From contig DATKWD010000092.1 in assembly GCA_035529695.1 (NCBI GenBank), positions 1 to 64,000 of the forward strand: a stretch of 64,000 nt of DNA. The letters run 5' to 3'. Below, piece after piece: positions 26,354 through 34,801 of the stretch. Source of the DNA: DATKWD01 sp035529695 (lineage in GTDB: Bacteria; Actinomycetota; Acidimicrobiia; Acidimicrobiales; Salinilacustritrichaceae). How positions within the stretch are numbered: position 1 is the first letter of the stretch; each line of letters opens with the position of its first letter. The position numbers and the translations under genes are program-made. The notes beneath the pieces were generated by a model. That model was given only the letters and a program-made list of their open reading frames with translations. It was not told where the DNA came from and did not search any database.

Positions 26354-27768
26354 TCCGCCGCCGGGTCGCCGCAGTGCTGGTCGCAGGTGTGGCCGTGATC
26401 CTCGCCGTGGCCGGATTCTTTGCGATCGGCCAGCTCCAGAGCCGGCTCATCGGTGACGTCGACGAGCAACTCGACCGGCGTGTATTCGACGTGGTGCGGT
26501 TCGTCGACGGCCGCGGATCCGCGGCGTTCCCGGCACCCGATGCGGACCGGCCCGGGCCGGCAGGCCGATTCGGAGGACGGTCGCCGTTCGACGTCAGCGG
26601 TGCGGTGTTCGTCCAACTCGACGAAGGTGGCGAAGTGGTGGCGGCGATCACATCGGGGCCGGCCAACGACCCCGATCCCCTGCCCGAGATCGAAGGCCTC
26701 GTGTTCGACGGCGAACCCCACACGGTCGGCGCGGCCGATGGGCAGGATCTGCGGTTTCGGGTGGTGGGCATCGAGGGTGAGAACGGCGCGCTCGTTGCCG
26801 GGCTCTCCCTCGCCGACGTCGACGAGTCGATCGACAGCACCCGTCAGATCCTCCTGGTCGCCGGACTGCTCGCGCTCGCCGCGGTGGCCGGCTTGGCATC
26901 GCTGGTCATTCGACGCGGTCTCCGGCCGATCGACGACATGATCGTCACCGCGGAACGCATCGCCGACGGCGACCTCACCGAGCGCGCGACGGTCGTGAAC
27001 GCGAACGACGAGGTCGGCCACCTCGGCACCGCCTTGAACACCATGCTCGACCGTATCGGTGAGGCAGTCGACGCCAAGACTGCGAGCGAGTCACGACTGC
27101 GGCAGTTCGTCGCCGACGCGTCACACGAACTGCGAACACCGCTCACGTCGATCCGCGGGTACGCCGAGTTGTCTCGCGGCGCCGACCCGGACGGCGAGGC
27201 AACGGCGCGATCGATGCATCGGATCGAGCAGGAAGCGATCCGCATGGGCGTACTCGTCGATGACCTGCTGCTGCTTGCCCGCCTCGATCAGGGTCGCCCA
27301 CTCGAGCACGCACGTGTCGATGTGGCAGGTCTGGTCGGATCGGCAGTCGACGATGCGCGTGTCGTCGACCCCGACCGGGTGATCGACCTCGACCTCGATG
27401 CGACCGATGCCGTGGTCGTGGGCGACGAGCACCGGCTGCGCCAGGTGGTGGACAACCTCCTCGGCAACATCCGTGCCCACACCGGGCCGACCACTCCGGC
27501 TCGAGTGTCGGTTGCGGCCGATCCGGAGCAGGTGAGTGTCGTCGTGGCCGACCAGGGCCCGGGGATGGATGCCGGTCAGGTCGACCAGGCATTCGAACGT
27601 TTCTGGCAGGCCGACCCGAGCGGGGGTGCGGGACGCCGCGGGACCGGCCTCGGTCTCGCGATCGTTGCAGAGATCGTCGAGGCCCACGGTGGCACGATCG
27701 ACCTCGACGCCTCGCTCGGTCACGGCACGACCGTGACGATCACCTTGCCGCGCGGGCTTCGTCGCTGA
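26350..27768 (+). CDS. Sensor histidine kinase
   Basis: 472 residues. TM1 about 7-26, extracytoplasmic sensor ~27-166, TM2 167-187, HAMP ~188-240, dimerisation domain with phospho-acceptor H259 (ADASHELRTPLTS), then the ATPase: N box DNLLGNIRAH (the second Asn position holds Arg-Ala rather than the common Lys-Tyr), DQGPGM (G1), ERFWQ (F box) and GTGLGLAIV (G2). Orthodox membrane kinase of the MprB/PrrB general type. Coupled to the response regulator by an ATGA overlap. Signal unknown. Confidence 0.93.
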   Translation: MIRRRVAAVLVAGVAVILAVAGFFAIGQLQSRLIGDVDEQLDRRVFDVVRFVDGRGSAAFPAPDADRPGPAGRFGGRSPFDVSGAVFVQLDEGGEVVAAITSGPANDPDPLPEIEGLVFDGEPHTVGAADGQDLRFRVVGIEGENGALVAGLSLADVDESIDSTRQILLVAGLLALAAVAGLASLVIRRGLRPIDDMIVTAERIADGDLTERATVVNANDEVGHLGTALNTMLDRIGEAVDAKTASESRLRQFVADASHELRTPLTSIRGYAELSRGADPDGEATARSMHRIEQEAIRMGVLVDDLLLLARLDQGRPLEHARVDVAGLVGSAVDDARVVDPDRVIDLDLDATDAVVVGDEHRLRQVVDNLLGNIRAHTGPTTPARVSVAADPEQVSVVVADQGPGMDAGQVDQAFERFWQADPSGGAGRRGTGLGLAIVAEIVEAHGGTIDLDASLGHGTTVTITLPRGLRR

Positions 27769-27816
27769 CGCCACGACTCGCGGCAGCGCGTGAGGAACGA
27801 CTTCAATGGTCGGCGC

Positions 27817-28329
27817 ATGAGTGATGACTTCGAGCCCAGCGCCGACGAACTGGTCGGTCACAACACGCGCTACGCCGCGCAGTTCCACGACTCGGTCCTC
27901 GACGTGGTCCCCGACCGTCATCTCGCGGTCGTCGCCTGCATGGACTCGCGCATGGACATCTTCCAGATCCTCGGCCTCGGCAACGGTGAGGCGCACATCA
28001 TCCGCAACGCCGGCGGGGTGATCACCGATGACGTGATCCGCTCGCTCTGCCTCTCACAACGGTTCCTCGGCACGCGCGAGATCGTGCTGCTCCATCACAC
28101 CGACTGCGGACTCTGCAAGGTCGACGAAGAAGACTTCCGAGCCGAGCTCGAGGCCGAGCTCGGGGTGAAGCCGTGGTGGGCGCTCGAGTCGTTCACGGAC
28201 CCTTACGCCGACACGCGCCAGTCGATGCAGCGGCTGCTCATGACGCCGTTCGTCCAGCACAAGGCGTTCATCCGCGGCTTCGTCTACGACGTCACCACTG
28301 GTCTCCTCAACGAGGTCGGCCCGACCTGA
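27817..28329 (+). CDS. Beta-class carbonic anhydrase
   Basis: 170 residues. Zinc ligands C41 (CMDSRMD), H94 and C97 (HHTDCG), with the catalytic D43-R45 dyad. Small, like the mycobacterial Rv1284-type enzymes. Interconverts CO2 and bicarbonate. ATG 27817 follows AATGGT by 6 nt, a weak match to the leaderless -10 pattern. Follows the kinase by 48 bases on the same strand; convergent with the LysR gene. Confidence 0.92.
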   Translation: MSDDFEPSADELVGHNTRYAAQFHDSVLDVVPDRHLAVVACMDSRMDIFQILGLGNGEAHIIRNAGGVITDDVIRSLCLSQRFLGTREIVLLHHTDCGLCKVDEEDFRAELEAELGVKPWWALESFTDPYADTRQSMQRLLMTPFVQHKAFIRGFVYDVTTGLLNEVGPT

Positions 28330-28356
28330 ACGACAAGGTACGGCTGTGGCGGTTGT

Positions 28357-29262
28357 TCAGCCGGCGTCGGGGTGAAAGGCGAACTCGGGCGCCGCGGCTT
28401 CGAGGTGATCGATGATCGCGGTGATGGCCGGCCGTAGGCGCGATGCCGGTCGGTTGAGTGCCGAGATGATTCGGAAGGCGCCCGGCACGACCGCGACGTT
28501 CAGCCCTTCGGAGCGGCCCAGCAGTGCCAGGTTCGGAACCACTGCGGCCGCGAGACCTGCCTGCACCAGCGACACCGTGGTGTGGTTGTCGTCGGTTTGA
28601 TAGGCGAACCTGGGCGAGATCCCGGCGTTCGCCGTGATGAGTCGGACCGACTGCGCGTCCGAGCTGCCCGGAGGCGACGTGACCCACGGCAGGTCGGCGG
28701 CCTCGGCCACCGTTGCGCGGGGCTCGGGCGCCGGCGTGAGCAGGAGGAGCGGTTCTTCGATGAGCACGGTCTGCTCGAGGTCTTCGAAGAGGTCGTGGGG
28801 CGACAGGGTGTACTGCTGCTCGATGGCGAGGTCGATCGTGCCGAGCCGGAGCTCGCGGAGGTTCTCGTCGAGGGGATGGACGATCACCTCGGGCTCGAGC
28901 CGGGGGTACTCGAAGAGTGCGGTGCGCAGGGCGAGGGGCAGGATCGACGACGTCGCGCTGGCCAGAGCGCCGATGCGGACGGTTCCGACCGGTTCGTCGT
29001 GGAGCTCGGCGACTGCGGCCTCGGCTCGCTCGATCGAGCTGAGCACGTCGTCGGTGTGGTCGACGAGGATGCGACCGGCATCGGTCAGCGCCACGTTGCG
29101 CCCGCGCCGTTCGAGCAGCGACACCCCGACGTCCTTCTCGAGGGCGGCGAGCTGCTGAGAGACGGCGCTCGGGGTGTAGCCCATGGCCTCGGCGGCGGCG
29201 GTGACCGTGCCGCGCCATGCGACCTCGCGGAGTGAGCGGAGACGGCGGATATCGCTGATCAT
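28357..29262 (-). CDS. LysR-type transcriptional regulator
   Basis: 301 residues. N-terminal winged helix (about 3-62: LRSLREVAWRGTVTAAAEAM then TPSAVSQQLAALEKDVG) and a periplasmic-binding-protein-like effector domain. Usual LysR length. It is divergent from a 62-residue Cys/His-rich protein at 29337, and the AT-rich gap between them holds CTAC-N9-GTAG, so it probably controls itself and that gene. Effector unknown. Confidence 0.9.
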   Translation of the reverse strand: MISDIRRLRSLREVAWRGTVTAAAEAMGYTPSAVSQQLAALEKDVGVSLLERRGRNVALTDAGRILVDHTDDVLSSIERAEAAVAELHDEPVGTVRIGALASATSSILPLALRTALFEYPRLEPEVIVHPLDENLRELRLGTIDLAIEQQYTLSPHDLFEDLEQTVLIEEPLLLLTPAPEPRATVAEAADLPWVTSPPGSSDAQSVRLITANAGISPRFAYQTDDNHTTVSLVQAGLAAAVVPNLALLGRSEGLNVAVVPGAFRIISALNRPASRLRPAITAIIDHLEAAAPEFAFHPDAG

Positions 29263-29271
29263 GATAAAGCA

Positions 29272-29277
29272 ATACTA
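29272..29277 (-). promoter_or_regulatory. -10 box of the LysR gene (minus)
   Basis: Reads TAGTAT on the minus strand, 9 nt before ATG 29262. It overlaps the first arm of an inverted repeat CTAC (29275-29278) - N9 - GTAG in the unusually AT-rich divergent gap 29261-29301. Confidence 0.4.
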
Positions 29278-29336
29278 CATGGAGATAGTAGAACTATTAG
29301 ATGGACCTACAAGAAGATCGCGCCGATCATGGGGAC

Positions 29337-29525
29337 ATGTACGAAATCACCTGCCCCACCACCGGCTCCACCGAGCACCTCGACCACTCGCACGTCATCT
29401 CGTCGCACCGGGTCATCCGCGGCCACGTCGTCTACCTCCGTTGCACCTGCGGCGAGGTCGCCATGTGGGTCACGCCTCCGACCGCAGCGCACCACCCCGT
29501 CCGCGCGTTGGTCGACGCCGCCTGA
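29337..29525 (+). CDS. Small Cys/His-rich protein (possible zinc ribbon)
   Basis: 62 residues from ATG 29337 (an in-frame ATG at 29301 gives 74). MYEITCPTTGSTEHLDHSH and VVYLRCTCGEVAMW supply three Cys and several His, spaced like a small metal-binding fold. GGGGA lies just before the start. Divergent from the LysR gene, which may regulate it. Not assignable to a named family. Confidence 0.55.
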   Translation: MYEITCPTTGSTEHLDHSHVISSHRVIRGHVVYLRCTCGEVAMWVTPPTAAHHPVRALVDAA

Positions 29526-29588
29526 GGTCCCAGCCGTCTCAGATCCCCAGCCGTCTCAGATCCCCATTTGCCTCAGATCCCCATTTGA
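29522..29588 (+). repeat. Tandem 17-bp repeat across the stop codons of convergent genes
   Basis: Units CTCAGATCCCCAGCCGT (29538), CTCAGATCCCCATTTGC (29555) and CTCAGATCCCCATTTGA (29572), with a diverged 16-bp unit at 29522. On the minus strand each unit can encode QMGI/RLGI plus TGA, so the SDR stop codon is present in triplicate. The plus-strand stop (29523-29525) lies in the first unit. Confidence 0.75.
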
Positions 29589-30475
29589 TGGTGGGGCGGG
29601 AGTTCGGCCTTCGCGATGGCGTCGGCCCGGCGATGCAGGAGTTCGGCGGTCTCGTCGAGACCGTGCGCGATGATGAAGTCGCCCCGTTTGACACCGGCGA
29701 CGACGAATCGGCCCAGTGCGGCCAGATCGGCCACCGGCACCTCACGACCTGATTTCTCCATCGCCGCCTTCAACTCGTCGAAGGTCATCGACCGACGACC
29801 GGTCCCTGCCCCCCTGCGGGCCAGTTCATCCGGGCGATTTCGATTCGCCGTGAACAGACCGGTGTCCATCAGTCCGCCGCTCGGGTAGAAGACCGACGCA
29901 CGCACGTTGGTCTCCTCGGAGATCAGGTTGTGTGCCAGCGCCTCGGTGAAGCACGTGACCGCCGCCTTGCTGGCGGCGTAGACACTCGCCCGAGGCACCG
30001 GCGCGAAACCGCCGTCACCCGACGAGGTGTTGATCACCCGACCCGGCTCGCCCGAGGCGATCATGCGAGGAACGAACGATGAGCACCCGTTGGCCGAGCC
30101 GAACACGTTCACCCCGAAGCACCAACGGAAGTCGTTGTACTCCTGCTCCCAGGGCTTGCCGCCGCCGCCGCTGGTGACACCGGCGTTGTTGAACAACAGG
30201 TGGCAGGCGCCGAACTGGTCGTAGACGGCGTCGGCGAGTGCCGCCACCGAATCCGGATCGCTGACGTCGGTGCGGACGCCCACGACGGTGCCCCGCGCCG
30301 AGAGCTCGGCGACGGTCGCCTCGAGCACCGGTTCCTCGATGTCGGCGATGACGACCGTGGCGCCTTCGTCGAGCAGCGCCTCGACGATGGCCCGCCCGAT
30401 CCCGTTGGCGCCACCGGTCACCACGGCGACTCGGCCCTCGAGTTCGGTCAGATCAGGTCCTGGAGCGTCGGTCAT
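29573..30475 (-). CDS. Short-chain dehydrogenase/reductase (SDR)
   Basis: 300 residues. TGGANGIG cofactor motif, ADIE acidic end of beta-2 (NAD preference), LLFNNAGV, Ser of NTSSGDGG and YAASK catalytic pair. Longer than a minimal SDR; the C-terminal ~50 residues add a helical segment ending HHQMGI. Its stop codon lies in a 17-bp tandem repeat. Leaderless ATG behind TAGGGT. Divergent from the amidohydrolase-P450 operon at 30530. Confidence 0.9.
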   Translation of the reverse strand: MTDAPGPDLTELEGRVAVVTGGANGIGRAIVEALLDEGATVVIADIEEPVLEATVAELSARGTVVGVRTDVSDPDSVAALADAVYDQFGACHLLFNNAGVTSGGGGKPWEQEYNDFRWCFGVNVFGSANGCSSFVPRMIASGEPGRVINTSSGDGGFAPVPRASVYAASKAAVTCFTEALAHNLISEETNVRASVFYPSGGLMDTGLFTANRNRPDELARRGAGTGRRSMTFDELKAAMEKSGREVPVADLAALGRFVVAGVKRGDFIIAHGLDETAELLHRRADAIAKAELPPHHQMGI

Positions 30476-30482
30476 CGGCGCG

Positions 30483-30488
30483 ACCCTA
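30483..30488 (-). promoter_or_regulatory. -10 box of a leaderless-type promoter (minus)
   Basis: Reads TAGGGT on the minus strand, 7 nt before ATG 30475. Confidence 0.6.
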
Positions 30489-30529
30489 GGGCAGCGAGAT
30501 CTGCCCCGGCCGTGTTAGAACGTACGAAC

Positions 30530-31798
30530 ATGACAGATGTGTCAACTCTCCCCGCCGGCGACCGTTATGTCGTCATCAGTTCCGACTGCCACGGTGGCGC
30601 CAGTATCAGCGCGTACCGGCCGTACCTCGCATCGAAGTACCACGACGACTTCGATGCGTGGATGCAGACCTTCGACAATCCCTACAAGGACCTCAAGGGC
30701 AACGACGCCGAGCGCAACTGGGATTCCGACCGTCGCCTGTCGGAGATGGAGGCCGACGGCGTGGTCGGCGAGGTCATCTTCCCCAACACGATTCCACCGT
30801 TCTTCCCCGCGGTCAGCCTCTTGAACCAGGCGCCGACCAACAGTGCCGGTGATCTCGAGCGGCGCTGGGCGGGCCTCCAGGCACACAACCGTTGGCTCGC
30901 CGACTTCTGCGCCGAGGCACCGGCTCAGCGGGCGGGAATCGCGCAGATCATGCTCCACGACGTCGACGCGGCCGTCGAGGAGATCCGTTGGGCGGCCGAA
31001 GCAGGACTCCGTGGCGGAGTCCTGCTTCCCGGAGCGCCGCCCGGGTCGGGTGTCCCACCCCTCTACGCGCCCGACTACGACCCGATCTGGCAGACCTGCG
31101 AAGAGCTCGGCATGCCGATCAACCACCATTCGGGCAGCGCCGCGCCGGACTACGGCGACTATCCGCAGGCGAAGGTGATGTTCCTCCTCGAGGTGACCTG
31201 GTGGGCTCATCGCACCCTGTGGCACCTCATCTACGCGGGGGTGATGGAGCGCCACCCCGAGCTCCAGTTCGTCTTCACCGAGCAGGGCTCCGAGTGGGTG
31301 CCCGACGAGCTTGCGCGACTCGACATGTACTACGGCCGGATGCGCAATGCCGGCGGCAGCCAGGAAGCCGCGTTCGGCGTCGGAGTCGTCGACCAGATGA
31401 GCCTGAGCCCGAGCGAGTACTTCGCCCGTCAGTGCACCCTCGGGTCGTCGTTCATCCGCCGACACGAAGTGGCGCTGCACGAGCAGATCGGCACCGAACG
31501 GATCATGTGGGGAAGTGACTTCCCCCATCTCGAAGGATGCTGGCCATGGTCGAAGGACCATCTCAAGATGTCGTTCGGTGGACAGTGCACGCCCACCGAG
31601 ATCCAGCAGATGGTGGGCGGCAACGCCGCCCGGATCTACGGGTTCGACCTCGACGCCCTCGCGCCGATCGCGGCTCGGGTCGGCCCGACGGTCGACCAGC
31701 TCGACACCCCGCTGAAGCGAGACGACATCCCCGACGAGGCGCTGCGCTGTCCGGCTTTTGCGATCGGCAAGTTCCGCCCCGACCCCGACCTCGACTGA
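30530..31798 (+). CDS. Amidohydrolase family 2 (ACMSD-like) protein, first paralogue
   Basis: 422 residues. TIM-barrel metal hydrolase/decarboxylase: SSDCHGG replaces the common HxH on strand 1, with INHHSGS and GSDFPHLEGCWPW (Asp on strand 8). The family hydrolyses or decarboxylates carboxylated rings and lactones. The next gene is a paralogue that starts 7 bases later, followed by a P450 with an overlapping start: a three-gene operon. TAGAAC lies 8 nt upstream of the ATG, a poor -10 match. Substrate unknown. Confidence 0.85.
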   Translation: MTDVSTLPAGDRYVVISSDCHGGASISAYRPYLASKYHDDFDAWMQTFDNPYKDLKGNDAERNWDSDRRLSEMEADGVVGEVIFPNTIPPFFPAVSLLNQAPTNSAGDLERRWAGLQAHNRWLADFCAEAPAQRAGIAQIMLHDVDAAVEEIRWAAEAGLRGGVLLPGAPPGSGVPPLYAPDYDPIWQTCEELGMPINHHSGSAAPDYGDYPQAKVMFLLEVTWWAHRTLWHLIYAGVMERHPELQFVFTEQGSEWVPDELARLDMYYGRMRNAGGSQEAAFGVGVVDQMSLSPSEYFARQCTLGSSFIRRHEVALHEQIGTERIMWGSDFPHLEGCWPWSKDHLKMSFGGQCTPTEIQQMVGGNAARIYGFDLDALAPIAARVGPTVDQLDTPLKRDDIPDEALRCPAFAIGKFRPDPDLD

Positions 31799-31805
31799 AG
31801 GTTTC

Positions 31806-33071
31806 ATGAGCGATCGCTATGTGGTGATCTCGGCAGACTGCCATGCCGGCCTTCCCAACGCCGAGTACCGCGAGTGGCTCGATCCGTCGACGCACGCAGC
31901 GTTCGATGAGGCGCTGGGTGCCCGGAAGCGGCAGCAGGAAGCCGCCATGCAGGGGTTTCTGAACAAGGAGTTCGCCGAGGAGTGGAAAGCCGAGAACGAA
32001 GACGGTTTGCGGGGCGCGTGGGACGCCGAGCGCCGCGACAAGGAGCTCGATGCCGACGGTGTGGCCGGTGAGGTGATCTTCCCCGACGGCGACTCGGTGA
32101 CCGGCGGAGCGTCCGCACCGTTCGGTGCGGGACTTGCACCGAGCGCCGACACGCCACCCGAACACGTGCTCGCTGGTGCCCAGGCCCACAACCGCTGGCT
32201 GGCCGAGCTCTGTGGCACCAGCCCTGAACGCCGGCGTGGGGTCGCGCTGGTGCCCATCTCCTTGCTCGAGGTCGAGACCTCGGTGGCCGAGATCCGCCGA
32301 TCGCACGACAGTGGGCTTCGGGGCGGCGTGCTGATCCCTCCGATGTGGCAACCGGGCGCGCCCTATCACGACTCCGTGTACGACCCGATCTGGGCGGTGT
32401 GCCAGGACCTCGATCTGCCGATCCACCTGCATTCGGGACCGGCCGACCGTGCCTCCTACGGGCCGCACATCGGGATCTACACCGCCGAGGTCCGGTTCTG
32501 GTCGGCCCGTCCGCTGTGGTTCCTCATCTGGTCTGGGGTGTTCGAGCGATTCCCGCGGCTGAAGCTCGGCGTCACCGAGTGCGGGTCGTTCTGGGTGAAC
32601 GACCTGCTCTGGCGAATGGACTCGGTGTTCGAGCGCGAGCACGGCTCGAAGAAGCTCGGCACGCAGCTCACGGCGAATCTGTCGATGAGCCCGTCGGACT
32701 ACTTCGATCGGAACTGCTTCATCGGCGCGTCGAACATCCAGCGGCGCGAACTCGCCAGGCGCTACGAAGTCGGCGTTGGCAACCTGTGCTGGGGGAACGA
32801 CTTCCCTCATCCCGAGGGCACCTGGCCGCACACGGCCGAGTTCCTGCGAGGAGCGTTCGGCGACATTCCCATCGACGAGACGCGCCAGATGCTCGGGTTG
32901 AACGCAGCCGAGGTGTTCGGCTTCGACCTCGAGGCCCTGGCGCCGCTGGTCGACCGCATCGGCCCGACGCCGGCTGATCTCGGGCACGACATCGACCGCG
33001 ACCTGTCGAAGTGGAGCGGGCTCCGCGAGGCCGGTCGGCCGTGGATCACCGGCATCGAGTCGCTGCTGTGA
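31806..33071 (+). CDS. Amidohydrolase family 2 (ACMSD-like) protein, second paralogue
   Basis: 421 residues, collinear with the preceding protein: SADCHAG versus SSDCHGG, AHNRWLAELC versus AHNRWLADFC, IHLHSGP, and WGNDFPHPEGTWPH versus WGSDFPHLEGCWPW. Clear tandem duplication with divergence, which suggests either a hetero-oligomer or two related substrates. ATG 31806 has only a weak GAAGG upstream. Its stop overlaps the P450 start (GTGA). Confidence 0.85.
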   Translation: MSDRYVVISADCHAGLPNAEYREWLDPSTHAAFDEALGARKRQQEAAMQGFLNKEFAEEWKAENEDGLRGAWDAERRDKELDADGVAGEVIFPDGDSVTGGASAPFGAGLAPSADTPPEHVLAGAQAHNRWLAELCGTSPERRRGVALVPISLLEVETSVAEIRRSHDSGLRGGVLIPPMWQPGAPYHDSVYDPIWAVCQDLDLPIHLHSGPADRASYGPHIGIYTAEVRFWSARPLWFLIWSGVFERFPRLKLGVTECGSFWVNDLLWRMDSVFEREHGSKKLGTQLTANLSMSPSDYFDRNCFIGASNIQRRELARRYEVGVGNLCWGNDFPHPEGTWPHTAEFLRGAFGDIPIDETRQMLGLNAAEVFGFDLEALAPLVDRIGPTPADLGHDIDRDLSKWSGLREAGRPWITGIESLL

Positions 33072-34315
33072 GCGAGGCGGGCGGCGAATCGGTCGCATTC
33101 GATCCGTTCGAGGACGGCTTCACCGAGTGGCCCTACGACCAGTACGCCAGGCTCCGGCGCGCCGATCCGGTCCATCACTCCGAGTTGCTGGCCGGTTGGG
33201 TCATGACCCGGTTCGAAGACGTCAGTCGCCTGCTCAAGGACCCGACGGTCAGCACGCAGATCCAGAACGCCACGCCGACGCCTCAGACCGTCCTCGAACT
33301 CGAGCGGCGATCGAACATCATTGCGGGCGAAGCCGATCCGCTGCCGCTGCTCGACGAACCCGAGCACACCCGCATCCGCCGGCTCATGGCCCCCGCGTTC
33401 CGCAAGGGCGCGGTCAAGGACCTGGCCGAGCGCATCCAACGCCATGTCGACGATCTTCTCGACCGCGTGATCGAGAAGCACGGGCCGAGTGGCACCTTCG
33501 ACCTCGTCGGCGACCTCGTCTATCCGATGCCGGTGGCCGTGATCTGTGAGCTGATGGGCATTCCCGACGAGGACGGCGCGGAGTTCCGTCACTGGGTGCA
33601 GATGGTGGCACTGGGCCTCGATCCGGTCCTCGACGTCGCGACCCGCGACGCCTGTCTGGCGGCCGGTGACGAGATGCGGGCCTACCTGGGCGAGCAGGTG
33701 CGGGCGAAGCGAGCCGAGCCCGCCGACGACCTGACGTCTGCGCTCGTCCATGCCACCGACGAACACGGTGACCGCCTCGGAGAGAACGAGCTCATCGCAC
33801 AGCTCCAGACCGTCTACATCGCCGGTCACGAGCCGGTCACGGCGGTGCTCGGCAACGGCTTCCGCGGCTTCATGAAGCAGCCCGACGAGCTGGCGAAGCT
33901 GTGGGCCGACGAGGCGCTCGTCGAGAACACGGTCTCGGAGTTGCTTCGCTTCGACGGCCCCAACCAGTTCGTCCGGCGGATCGCCACCGAGGACATTGAG
34001 TTCGCCGGAGGATCGATTCCCGCCGGCGGGGTCGTCTTCGCCGGCGTCGGCGCCGCCAATCACGACCCCGACGAGTTCGGTGCCGACGCCGAGGTGATCC
34101 GGGTCGACCGGCCGACTGCGATTCATCATCTCCAGCTGGGCGCGGGCATCCATGCCTGCCTCGGCACCCACCTCGCCCGTCTCGAGATCGACATCACGCT
34201 GCGGAGCCTGATCAAGCGGTTCCGGACCCTCGAACTCGATCGCGAACCCACCTGGTCACCGCGCATGATCCTGCGAAGCGTCAACGACCTCCACCTCAAC
34301 TACGAACTCGCCTGA
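33068..34315 (+). CDS. Cytochrome P450
   Basis: 415 residues, bacterial class. I-helix AGHEPVT (252-258), K-helix ExxR (E291, R294), heme loop LGAGIHACLG with axial C364; the first position of the usual FxxGxHxCxG motif is Leu-shifted (HLQLGAGIHACLG). No N-terminal anchor, so soluble; needs ferredoxin partners, which are not nearby. GTG start overlaps the amidohydrolase stop, so it should hydroxylate a substrate or product of the two amidohydrolases (inference). Confidence 0.92.
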   Translation: MSEAGGESVAFDPFEDGFTEWPYDQYARLRRADPVHHSELLAGWVMTRFEDVSRLLKDPTVSTQIQNATPTPQTVLELERRSNIIAGEADPLPLLDEPEHTRIRRLMAPAFRKGAVKDLAERIQRHVDDLLDRVIEKHGPSGTFDLVGDLVYPMPVAVICELMGIPDEDGAEFRHWVQMVALGLDPVLDVATRDACLAAGDEMRAYLGEQVRAKRAEPADDLTSALVHATDEHGDRLGENELIAQLQTVYIAGHEPVTAVLGNGFRGFMKQPDELAKLWADEALVENTVSELLRFDGPNQFVRRIATEDIEFAGGSIPAGGVVFAGVGAANHDPDEFGADAEVIRVDRPTAIHHLQLGAGIHACLGTHLARLEIDITLRSLIKRFRTLELDREPTWSPRMILRSVNDLHLNYELA

Positions 34316-34324
34316 CCCTCCCCT

Positions 34325-34750
34325 TCACGTCGGCCGCTCGGTGAGGTCGAACCAGTAGTTCTCGGTCGGGCCCTGCGCGGCGATCTCTGCACCCGCCGAT
34401 TCGTAGAGGGCGCGTGCCGGGGTGTTGGTGCTTCCGGTCGTGAGGAACGCCTTGGCTGCACCTCGCCGAGTGGCTTCGGTCAGGAATGCATCGAGGAGGG
34501 CGCGGCCGAGGCCCTGGCGGCGATGGCGCTCGGCCACGTCGATGGAATGGAGGTAGGCCATCGACGTGCCATCGGGTCTGGGTAGCTGGTACCCGTAGCA
34601 CCATCCGCTCACGGTGCCGCCCTCGGTGGCGACGAAGGCCATGGCGACGTCGGTGTCGAGATACGAGGTCGGGTGTCCGGCAGCGCCGAACTCGGTGACG
34701 GCGCGTCGCAACAGCTCGGCACCGCCACGCCCGGACACCTCGACGATCAC
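34325..34750 (-). CDS. GNAT-family N-acetyltransferase
   Basis: 141 residues. Acetyl-CoA pyrophosphate loop RRQGLGRALL, and SIDVAERH before it; AMAFVATEGG and GWCYGYQLPRPDG resemble the aminoglycoside 3-N-acetyltransferase I-like branch of GNATs. Substrate prediction is not safe from that alone. Convergent with the P450 (9 bases between stops), and divergent from the methyltransferase. Confidence 0.85.
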   Translation of the reverse strand: MIVEVSGRGGAELLRRAVTEFGAAGHPTSYLDTDVAMAFVATEGGTVSGWCYGYQLPRPDGTSMAYLHSIDVAERHRRQGLGRALLDAFLTEATRRGAAKAFLTTGSTNTPARALYESAGAEIAAQGPTENYWFDLTERPT

Positions 34751-34787
34751 GTCCAGATCTTTGCACCGCAGACGTGGGGGTTGCCGC

Positions 34788-34793
34788 TACGTT
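34788..34793 (+). promoter_or_regulatory. -10 box of a near-leaderless promoter
   Basis: TACGTT, 8 nt spacer, then ATG 34802 of the methyltransferase gene. Confidence 0.45.
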
Positions 34794-34801
34794 CCGGCGC
34801 C

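Noticed and set aside
28326..28360. Inverted repeat CTGAAC / GTTCAG between carbonic anhydrase and LysR genes
   Set aside because: Only 6 bp with a 23-nt loop, and the arms simply contain the two facing TGA stop codons.
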